From Lentisphaerota bacterium (GTDB lineage Bacteria > Verrucomicrobiota > Kiritimatiellia > PWTM01), in the NCBI GenBank assembly GCA_016873715.1, contig VGWF01000004.1, forward strand, positions 1 to 64,000: DNA of 64,000 bases, given 5' to 3'. Every line of letters begins with the position of its first letter. Position 1 is the stretch's first letter. The translations under genes were made by a program, and so were the position numbers. The notes under the pieces were generated by a model that made no database searches, was not told the DNA's origin, and saw only the letters and a program-made list of their open reading frames with translations. Of this stretch, positions 29,496 through 38,700 are shown one piece after another.

Positions 29496-30401
29496 TCAGT
29501 GCAGGATCGCGCCCGCGACCGGGTCGCCGGGCACGCCGAGGTCGATCACGGTCGAGATCGTGCGCATCGTCGCGTGGTCGGAGAAGGTCCAGACGACCTT
29601 CTTCTCCGGCGTCACCTCGACCAGGTGGGGCGCCTGCCCGAACTTGCCATGGCCGAGCCAGTTGCTCATCAGCGTGTTTCCGTTCGGCAGCCGGTGGAAG
29701 CCGGCCATGAACGTCAGCTTGATGCCCGGAAGATCGCCCTCGGCGACCTGCCAGACGGTCTTGCCGTCCGGGTCGACCTCGAAGACGCGCGAGCCGCCCT
29801 TGCGGTCGCCGCAGGAGATCACGGTGTTGCCGTTCGGCAGGCGCGCCGAGCTGTGCGGTCCGCCCTCGGCGGGGATCTCGCGGACGACCTTGCTGTCCTT
29901 GTCGTACTCGCGCACGACCTGCTCGCCGTAGTGGCTGACGAGGTAGTTCCCGCTCGCGAGCTTGCGTGCGTTGCGGATGTAGCCGTGGCCGCCGTCCTTG
30001 CCCTCGGGCAGCATGCGGATCTCCTTCACGATGCGCCCGTCCGGCGCGATCTCGAGCAGCCGGCCGGCGTTGCACTCGCCGACGAAGGTGTTCCCGTCCG
30101 GAAGGCGCTGGCAGGCGTAGATCTCGCTCTTCGAGTCGTAGCGGAAGACCTCCTTCTTCTCCCTCGTCACCTCGAGCACGCCATGGCCGGTCGAGAAGAG
30201 CAGGTTGCCGTTGGGCAGCACCCAGAGGTCGTTGCAGTTCTTCGCGGAATGCTCCCACTCGACCTTGCCGTCGGCCCCGACGAGGAAGACCTTGCCGGCG
30301 GTGTAGTCCGCGCAGGCGAACCGCTTGCCGGTGCCGTCCGCCGCATCCGCGATCGCCGCCGCCGCCAGCATGCCCGCCGCCATCACGCCCCAGTGCTTCA
30401 T
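29496..30401 (-). CDS. Exported beta-propeller protein (PQQ/ASST-like)
   Basis: A 301-residue protein with a signal peptide (about 1-20, ending ADA). It consists of repeated blades with the pattern xxLPNGNxLxS and VxEVxxDxKxVW (VLPNGNLLFSTGHG, RLPDGNTFVGE, RLPNGNTVISCGDRKG, RLPNGNTLMSNWLGHG), as in PQQ-like and arylsulfotransferase-type propellers. No catalytic His cluster of arylsulfotransferase is evident, so a binding role is more likely. First gene of a three-gene minus operon; a predicted promoter lies just upstream and the 59-bp tandem array beyond it. Confidence 0.8.
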   Translation of the reverse strand: MKHWGVMAAGMLAAAAIADAADGTGKRFACADYTAGKVFLVGADGKVEWEHSAKNCNDLWVLPNGNLLFSTGHGVLEVTREKKEVFRYDSKSEIYACQRLPDGNTFVGECNAGRLLEIAPDGRIVKEIRMLPEGKDGGHGYIRNARKLASGNYLVSHYGEQVVREYDKDSKVVREIPAEGGPHSSARLPNGNTVISCGDRKGGSRVFEVDPDGKTVWQVAEGDLPGIKLTFMAGFHRLPNGNTLMSNWLGHGKFGQAPHLVEVTPEKKVVWTFSDHATMRTISTVIDLGVPGDPVAGAILH

Positions 30402-30449
30402 GACCTTGTCTCCCCGTTTCGGCGCGCCGTGGCGGCGCCCGATCCGCCG

Positions 30450-30478
30450 AGGCTACCCGCCGCGCGCGCCGCGCGCAA
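30450..30478 (-). promoter_or_regulatory. Predicted promoter of propeller-hydrolase-oxidoreductase operon
   Basis: Minus-strand TTGCGC (30473-30478), 17-base spacer, TAGCCT (30450-30455), giving a leader of roughly 42 bases before ATG 30401. Confidence 0.45.
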
Positions 30479-30533
30479 CCCGGCGCGCCGCCGGCCGTGA
30501 CCATGGTCCGGGTTGAGTCTTGCTCCCCACCGG

Positions 30534-31060
30534 GACAAGCCCGGTGGGGCCGCCACCGCGGGCTGCGTGGGCGCCCGCCGGCCCTGTGCCGGGACAGGCC
30601 CGGTGGGGCCGCCACCGCGGGTGGCGTGGGCGCCCGCCGGCCCTGTGCCGGACAGGCCCGGTGGGACCGTCACCGCGGTCGGCGTGGGCGCCCGCCGGCC
30701 CTGTGCCGGGACAAGCCCGGTGGGGCCGCCACCGCGGGCTGTGTGGGCGCCCGCCGGCCTTGCGCCGGGACAGGCCCGGTGGGACCGTCACCGCGGTGGG
30801 CGTGGGCGCCCGCCGGCCCTGTGCCGGACAGGCCCGGTGGGACCGTCACCGCGGGCGGCGTGGGCGCCCGCCGGCCTTGTGCCGGACAGGCCCGGTGGGG
30901 CCGCCACCGCGGGCGGCGTGGGCGCCCGCCGGCCCTTTGCCGGGACAAGCCCGGTGGGGCCGCCACCGCGGGCTGCGTCGGCGCCCGCCGGCCTTGTGCC
31001 GGACAGGCCCGGTGGGACCGTCACCGCGGTGGGTGTGGGCGCCCGCCGGCCTTGTGCCGG
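30534..31060. repeat. Nine tandem 58/59-bp repeats
   Basis: Units begin at 30534, 30593, 30651, 30710, 30769, 30827, 30885, 30944 and 31002, each with GACARGCCCGGTGG. Two subtypes differ in the middle: GGGGCCGCCACCGCGGG (units 1, 2, 4, 7, 8) and GGGACCGTCACCGCGG (units 3, 5, 6, 9). Units 1, 4 and 8 also share ACAAGC and GGCTG. Both subtypes can form the stem CGGTGG/CCACCG, the second with a G-T pair. There are no unique spacers, so this is not CRISPR; unit length is not a multiple of three, so the open frames across it are shadows. Confidence 0.92.
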
Positions 31061-31077
31061 CGGAGCCGGACATGGAC

Positions 31078-31094
31078 CTTCCAGACCTTGGAAG
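31078..31094. repeat. CTTCCA-TGGAAG palindromic element
   Basis: CTTCCA, 5-base GACCT, TGGAAG, directly between the tandem array and the fucosidase 3' end. A rearranged relative (TTGGAAG and TCCAGACCTTG) occurs at 24481-24515. Confidence 0.5.
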
Positions 31095-31158
31095 TTTCCC
31101 AACCGATCCCGTCCAGGGGTTGGACGTCCCCCCCCGGCGCTCGATGTCCGGCGTTCGC

Positions 31159-32574
31159 CTACTTCTGCTCTTCCTTCACGGCGCCCGAATCCTTGGCTAC
31201 GGGGCCGGCGGCGGGGTCGCGGTCGAACTCGAGCTTCACGACCATGACGCTGTTGGCGAGTTCGTTGGCCGGGAGCCCGTGGATGCGCAGGTAGGCCTTC
31301 TGCTCGGCGTGGTCGCTGGGGACCATGGTGACGGCGCAGTCGACGGGCTTCCCGGTGTTCAGCAGCGTCGCGCGGACGGGCAGCGTCGCGAGCGGCTTGA
31401 GCTTCACCGCGTCGCCGGCCGGGTCCTTGTGCAGGTGGACGTAGATCGTGTTGCCGCGGCGCGTGAGCAGGACGTTGCGGTTGGACGTGAGCTGCGACGC
31501 GGGCTGGACGCCGTCGAACGCCTCCCGCACCTTGGCGTGCCACGCGCCGATGCGCCGCAGGATCGCGGCGGCCCCGGCGGGGATGACGCCCTCGCCGGAG
31601 GGGCCGACGTTGAGCAGGTAGTTCGCGTCGCGCGCGAGGTAGGCGTCGATGCTGCGCATCAGGTGCCGGTCGGTGTAGTAGTCCTCGTCCTTCCGGTAGC
31701 CCCAGCTCTCCATGCCGACGGACTGGCACGCCTCGGTCGGCCGTTCGAACCCCGCCGCGTCGCCGGCCTTCTGGTCGTAGTCCCGCTCGGGCGTGCCGAA
31801 GTCGCCGTCGTCGAAGCCGCGGTTGTTGATGACGGCCTTCGGCTGGAGCTGCCGGATCATCGCGTTGATGGACCTGTCCACGTGCTTGGGCACGTTCATG
31901 TCCCACCAGAAGCCGTGGATCTCGCCGTAGTTCGTGCACAGCTCGCGGACCTGGGCCTTGAGGAACTCCAGGTACTTCATCCAGTCGGGCGAATCGCCCG
32001 GCTGCGGCGGCAGCTCGTGGTGGCGGCCCTCGTTGGGATAGTTCGGCTGGTTCCAGTCGGCGATGGAGTAGTAGAGGCACAGCGGCACGCCGCGCCGGTG
32101 GCAGGCGTCGGCCAACGGGCGCACGACGTCCTTCCCGTACGGCGTGTTCATCGTGTTGAAGGCGGTCTGCTTCGTGTCCCAGAGGCAGAAGCCGTCGTGG
32201 TGCTTGGTCGTCAGGCAGATGTACTTCATGCCCGCGGCCTCGACGAGGTCGAGCCAGGCGTTCGCGTCGAACTTCACGGGGTTCCACTGCCCGGCGAGCT
32301 TCACGTACTCGGCGCGAGGCACGCGGGCGCGCCACTGCTCCTGCTCGTGGAACCCGTGGATGGCGTAGAGGCCCCAGTGGACGAACATGCCGAAGCGCGC
32401 ATCGAAGAACCAGTCGCGTCCGTCGCCGAAGCGTTTCGCGGCCTTGGGCGTGGCCGACACGGTGGCGTACTCCGCCGCTCCGGCCGCGCGGGGGGCGGCG
32501 GCGAGAAGGGCGGGTGCGGCGGCGAGCGCGCCGGCGCTGCCGGCGGATCGAACGAGAAAGTCCCTGCGCTTCAT
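31159..32574 (-). CDS. Alpha-L-fucosidase, GH29
   Basis: Removes terminal L-fucose from glycans by a retaining mechanism. The 471 residues start with a Tat-like leader (MKRRDFLVRSAGSAGALAAA). GH29 landmarks: WFFDARFGMFVHWGLY (54-70), the substrate-binding KHHDGFCLWDT (124-134), and the nucleophile Asp225 in HGFWWDMN. After the catalytic domain comes a beta domain (TIYVHLHKDPAG, ARATLLNTG type). The acid/base residue is variable in the family and is not assigned here. ATG 32574 is chosen because it begins the twin-arginine leader. Divergent from the giant PEP-CTERM gene. Confidence 0.93.
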   Translation of the reverse strand: MKRRDFLVRSAGSAGALAAAPALLAAAPRAAGAAEYATVSATPKAAKRFGDGRDWFFDARFGMFVHWGLYAIHGFHEQEQWRARVPRAEYVKLAGQWNPVKFDANAWLDLVEAAGMKYICLTTKHHDGFCLWDTKQTAFNTMNTPYGKDVVRPLADACHRRGVPLCLYYSIADWNQPNYPNEGRHHELPPQPGDSPDWMKYLEFLKAQVRELCTNYGEIHGFWWDMNVPKHVDRSINAMIRQLQPKAVINNRGFDDGDFGTPERDYDQKAGDAAGFERPTEACQSVGMESWGYRKDEDYYTDRHLMRSIDAYLARDANYLLNVGPSGEGVIPAGAAAILRRIGAWHAKVREAFDGVQPASQLTSNRNVLLTRRGNTIYVHLHKDPAGDAVKLKPLATLPVRATLLNTGKPVDCAVTMVPSDHAEQKAYLRIHGLPANELANSVMVVKLEFDRDPAAGPVAKDSGAVKEEQK

Positions 32575-32783
32575 GGCGGTGGTCTCCCGGCGAAACCCCT
32601 TACACTGGTGCGATGCGGTGCGGGATACAAGCGAAAAGGCTCTTTCCCGACGGTTCGGGCTCCCGGGAACCACCACGAATAGCCGCAGAATTTTCTTTCC
32701 AGGGCCATGCGCCGTGCGGGATGATCCGCCCAAGCCTGCGAGGGGCATGCGGTGGGATCGCGGGCGAGTGGAGGGTTTGGGGC

Positions 32784-35700
32784 ATGAAGGGCATCGTGAC
32801 CTGCGGAAAAGGAACCCTGCGCCTGCTCGTACTCCTGTCGGGTCTGGCCGGGCCGGCGGGGGCGGTCGACGTGACCCTGAAGACGCCGGATGGGGGGGGG
32901 CACTCGGCCTTCCTGATCGGCACGAACTGGAGCGACGGCAACGCACCGTCGGCCGGAAACAACTACATCGTCGCGTACAACGGCATGCGGACCCCGACCG
33001 GCGGAACCACGGCCTACACGTTCGGCGGCGATTCCCTGCGACTCGACGGCCCGAACGGGCTGATCAACTTCAAGCAGTCGAACACGATCACGATCGCCAG
33101 CCTGCTGCTGAACGGCGGGAGCGTTCACCATGGTAGCGCGGGCGTCACGCCGGACATCGCGCGACTGGCGGGCACCATCACCGTTCTGGCCCCCTCGGCC
33201 TTCCGCACCGACGGTGCCGGCCGGACCTTCCAGATCCGGTCGTCCATCACCGGAAGCCAGGACCTGATCTTCTACAGCACCTTCACGACGGGGACCATGT
33301 GGACGAATCAGTTGACGACCGTGGCCAACGGAGGCTTCACCGGGCGGATGGTCGTCAGCAACCGGACGGTGCTCGTGATCAACGACGAGAACCGGCTCGG
33401 CGCCAACCCGGCCGCGTTCGCGAACAATCACCTTGCGCTGCTCAACGGCGGAACGCTGCAGATCGCCGGCAACATCAACCTCGACGATGCCAACCGCGGC
33501 ATCACGGTGGGCGGGGCGGCCGGGGGCGTCATCGATGTCAACGGCGGCAACACCGTGTGGAACTGGCTGCCCATCACCGGGGCCGCGTCGTTCACCAAGT
33601 CGGGCGCCGGGACCCTCTACCTGCGCGTCATCTCCAACCACACCGCGAACACCTACAGCGGCGGGACGATCCTCCAGGACGGCACCCTCGCGGCGATGAC
33701 CCGCGGCGCGCTCGGCAGCGGCAATGCGACGATCAACGGCGGCCGCCTCGACATCGCCTCGCGCGGCTTCCAGGGCACGACGATCACCGTCGGCGGCAAT
33801 GGCGGCACGCTCGTGCTCAGCGGCTCGAACACCGCCGGCGCGGCGGCGATCACGATCAACCGCGGCGGCCGGCTCCTCATCAACGCGCCGGGCGGCGCGG
33901 ATGGCGCGACGGTGACGTGGAACGACGGCGGCGTCCGGCAGTTCGCGCGGCCGGATCTGCTGCCGTCCACCGCGCTTCTTGCGAGCGGTTCGCGGATCGT
34001 CGAGACCTATGCCAGTGCCGCGCATCCGGTCGACGCCGCCTTCATGGCCGCCATCGACACGGCGTCGGACGGGACGGTCGGCATCGGCGTCAACAACGCA
34101 ATGGGCGTGCTCGACATGAGTGCCCATCCCGGCATGTGGGTCGGCGCGGCGACCAACATGAATGTGACGTTCCTGGGCACGATCCTCCCGGCCGATCCGA
34201 ACGCCTACCATCTCGGCGGCGGGCTCGCCGGTGCGCGGATCAACGGCAACACGGGACTTTCGATCGGCACGCTGACCGGCTCGCGCGACGTGGTCGTCGG
34301 CTCAACCGGCGTCGTGACGCTGATCGCCGGCAACACCTACTCGGGCCGCACGATCATCTCGAACAACGCGGGAGTCGTCGTCAACTCCGGCAACAACGCA
34401 TGGGGTGTCGCCCCCGGGGCGTTCCAGGCGGACAACGTGACGATGGACGGCGGCTACATCCGCTTGCAGAACAACGTTCAGTTCACCTTCGGCCCGACCC
34501 GCGGCTTCACACTCGGCTCCCTGGGCGGCGAATTCAACATCTGGAGCGGCGGCGCCGTGGCGACGGTCGACGGGCCGATCACCGGCCCCGGCCTCCTGCG
34601 GTTCTCCGATGCCGGTTCGATCGTGCTTTCGGCGGCCAACACCTATGCCGGCGGCACGGTGGGCGGCACGTTCCTGCGGCTCGGCAACGACGGTTCGCTG
34701 GGCTCCGGCCCGGTGGTCCTGACCGGCGGCGGCCTCGGCTCCACGGGGTCGACCGCGGTGGCGATCGCCAACAGCCTCGGCGTGGCGGGCACGATCACCC
34801 TCGGCGACACGGTGCGGAACGGGCTCCTGACGCTGAACGGAGGGGTGGACCTGTCCAACGCCACGCGGACGGTGACCGTGAACAGCGACGTCGTGGTGAA
34901 CGGCGTCGTCGCCAACGGCGGGTTGACGAAGGCCGGGGCGGGCCGGCTGACGCTGAACACGGCCAACACCTATACGAACGGCACGACGATCAACGACGGC
35001 ACGCTGGTCCTCGGCAGCGACGCGGCGCTCGGCGGGGGAACGGCGGCCGTCAACCTCAACGGTGCGACCGTGCGGCTGCAGGCGGCCGATGCGACGGCGC
35101 GGACGGTGACCAACGCCGTGACGTTCTCGCAAAACGTCACGCTCGGGGCCGCGGGCACCGGCGCCTTGACCTTCGACGCCGCGTGGAACAACGGCGGCGC
35201 GGCCAAGACCCTGACGATCGACGGCATCACCGCCTCCTTCGTCCGCGGGCTGACGAACACCGGCGCGCTGGTGATCGGCGGCAACGGGACGCTCGCCCTC
35301 GGCTCCACGGCGGACATTCCGCTGGCCGCGCAGCTCGTCGTGCTGCAGGGCGCGACGCTCGACGCCTCGGCGCTGGCCGCCCTGGCGCGCACGACGGGCT
35401 CGCTGGAGGGCGGGGGAACGGTCAACGGCAACGTGGACCTCCATGCCGGCACGCGGCTGCTGCCGGGCTCGGTCAACTCCGCGCAGACCCTGACGGTGGG
35501 CGGGGATCTCGACATGGTGGCGTTGGTGACGAACTTCTTCGAGGTCGGCGACAACCCGACCCTGATCGGGACGGCCGACCGCGTCGACGTCGGCGGGAAT
35601 CTCAATCCCAACGGCGCCGTCATCCGGGTCGATCCGATCTCGGGCATGGCGGCCGGGAACCACACGCTGTTCACCTACGCGGGTTCGCTCGGGTCGAGCT

Positions 35701-38700
35701 TCGACGCGACGGTCGCCGGGCATCCGGGCAGCGACGTGCGGTTCGGCTGGACCGGGCTCGCCGAGGGCGGGGGCGTGGTCGACCTCGTCGTCACCGGCAG
35801 CAGCGCCGTGCTCACGTGGGACGGCTCCGGCTCCGCGGTGTGGGACACGACGAGCACCGCCGCGTGGGCCCTCGGCGCGGAGAAGTTCTTCTCGTTCGAC
35901 CGCGTGGTCTTCGATGACGGCGGCGTGGCGGCGGTGACGGTCGGATCGGTCGTCCGGCCCGACGGCATGGTCGTTTCGGGTTCGCAGGACTACGCATTCA
36001 CCGGCACGGGCGCCATCAGCGGCTGGACGGATATCCGGAAGACCGGCTCCGGCTCGCTGACCCTGGGCACCCCGAACACCTTCACCGGCACCGTGTGGGC
36101 GACCGAGGGCAGGATCGTGGCGGGCACCAACGCGGCGCTGGGGTCCGGCGCCGTCGGCGGCACCGTCATCTCGAACGGCGCCACCCTGGAGCTCGCGTCC
36201 GGCGTCATCCTCGGCGACGAATGGCTGCGGCTCTCCGGCCACGGCATCGCGGGCACCGGCGCGGTTGTACGGCTCGGCGCCCCGACGGGCAACAACGATG
36301 GGGTCCGGCGGATCACGCTGGACGGCGACACGACGATCAACACGCCCGGCAAGGTGGACTTCCGCGGCGGCACAACCCGCTTCCTCGATCTCAACGGGTA
36401 CGAACTCACCAAGGCCGGGACGAGCACCCTGATGTTCGTCTCGACGGTGCTCTCGAACACCGGGTCCATCGTGGTCAACGAGGGCATCCTGGCGATCGAG
36501 GGAACGACCGTGGGCGTGGGGACGCCCGGCAGCATCCGCGTGAAGCCCGGGGCCCTGCTGGTCCTGGCGGCCCATAACGGAAACCCGACCTACGTGTGGA
36601 CGAACGTGATGCAGGGCGGGGTCGTGGGCAACTACCCGGCCGCCGGCTTCGGCAACAGCAACCCGGACCTGCCGACCCCGTTCCGTCTCGAGTCCGACAC
36701 GGAGTTCCGGGTCGCCGGAAACGACATGACCCTCCGCGGGTCGATCGGCGGCGCCGGGCGCCTGGAAATGACCGGCAGCGGCAACCTCTACGTGCGCGGC
36801 ACGAACACCTACGCCGGTGGCACCCTGATCACGTCCGGCCGGGTCGTCACGGCCAGCGCCTCGACGGCTCCGCTCGGCGCCGGCGTCGTCGACGTCCGTG
36901 GCGACATCAACGGGCAACTCTGGCCGATCGAAGCCTCCATGATCGCCAATCCCGTGACCATCCAAGGCCTCGGGTGGAACGAGACCGCGGGGCATCTCGG
37001 CGCGATCCGTCTGTCCGGCACGGGCACCATCAGCGGTCCGGTCACCCTGGCGGCGGACAGCCGCATCGTCGCATACGCCGCGGGGGACAGCGGCGAGATT
37101 TCCGGGACGATCTCCGGCGCGTCGAAACTCGAACTCAACTGGAATGACGCCGGCAAGACGATGGGCGCCGGGACGATCACGCTCTCCGGCGACAACAGCG
37201 GGTTCGGTGGAACCATGGACCTCCGCAACGGGACGTTGCGGCTGGGGCACAACAACGCGCTCGGCCCGAACACGTTCTACATGTCCGGCGGGCGCATTGT
37301 TCCGAGCGGGACGGTCGCACGGACGATCGGCAACTCCATGGTGATCTCGAACACCGTCCGGTTCGGCGGCGGAGCGCCGACGGACAACGGCGCGCTGACG
37401 TTCAACGGGGCCATCGACGGCCCGGCCCACATGATGATCGAGGGCTTCAACAACGTTACGTTCAGCGGATCGGTCTCGCCGACGGGAGTGCTTGCGGTTA
37501 CCGGCTACGGATCCGTATCCTTCAACGCACCCATCACCCAGACCGCCCAGCTCGTCGCCAACGGCTACGGCGGCACGCTGTACCTCAACGCGGCCAACAC
37601 CTACACCGGCGACACGATCGTCGCGGGCCGCAATCTCGTGCTCGGCAACGCCGGGGCGATCCCGACCGGCGCGGGCAAGGGGAACCTGATCATCGGCCAG
37701 CGGACCACCCTGGACCTTGCCGGCCTCAGCCCCGCTTTCAACGGCCTCGGCGGCGTCGGGGCGATCACGGACAGCGTCGGATCGGTCACGACGGTCAGCA
37801 TCGGCGGCAACAACTCGACGTCGTACTTCAGCGGCGCCCTGCAGGGCGGGATCGGAACGCTCCGGAAGACCGGGGACGGCGTGCTCCACCTCGCCCGCGG
37901 GCTGGGCGGCGGGAAGGCGCTGGACATCCAGGCCGGCCGGGTGATGGTCAACGGCAACGTCGCCGGCCCCGTCGCGCTGACGGCGGGCGCGGTCCTCGAT
38001 GTCACCGGCAATGGCCTGTTGGGCGAGTACTTCGGCGCAGGGACGTGGTCCGTGAACAACGAAGACCCGCGACTGTGGTCGCCGGAGGCCTTCGACGCCT
38101 ACGTGGCCGGCACGAACAAGATCGTCGAGGCTTCCAGCGCGTCGGCCGGGATGGAGTTCAGCTTCGGCGGCGCCGGCGCGCCGCTGTTCCCGGTGCCGTT
38201 CGACCGGCGCAATGACCGGGCGGTGAACTTCTACGCCCGCTACACCGGTACGTTCATGGCCCCGACCAACGGCGACTACACGTTCCAGACCCGCACGGAC
38301 GACGGAAGCACGCTGTGGATCGACGACCGGTTGGTCGTCTACAACGCCCGCTACCAGGGCGCGGCGAACCGAAGCGGGACCATCGCCCTGACGGCCGGCG
38401 AGCACGACATCCGCATCCTGTACGTCCAGGGTGCCGGCGGACTGGAGCTTTCCGCACTCGTCTCCGGCGCGAACATTCCGAACAGCCTGCTGAAGATGAG
38501 GAATGAGATCGCGATCGGGGATCTCCGCGGGGCGGCCGGATCGATCCTTTCGCTGACGGGCAACGTCCCGGTGCGCATCGTGCAGACCTCGACGCAGACG
38601 TTCGCCGGTGCGGTGATCGGCGCCGGACCGATGGTGAAGGACGGGGCCGGCATGCTCGAGCTGACGGCCGCCAGTCCGTTCGCGGGAACGGTCTCCGTGA

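Noticed and set aside
30534-31060. Possible CRISPR array
   Set aside because: Units are contiguous with no unique spacers, and repeats are 58/59 bases with subtypes; no cas gene in the window.
30497-31294. Open frames across the tandem repeat region in several frames and on both strands
   Set aside because: Repeat length of 58/59 bases rotates the frame, so each is only a product of GC-rich repeats without stop codons; no ribosome site or homologous domain.
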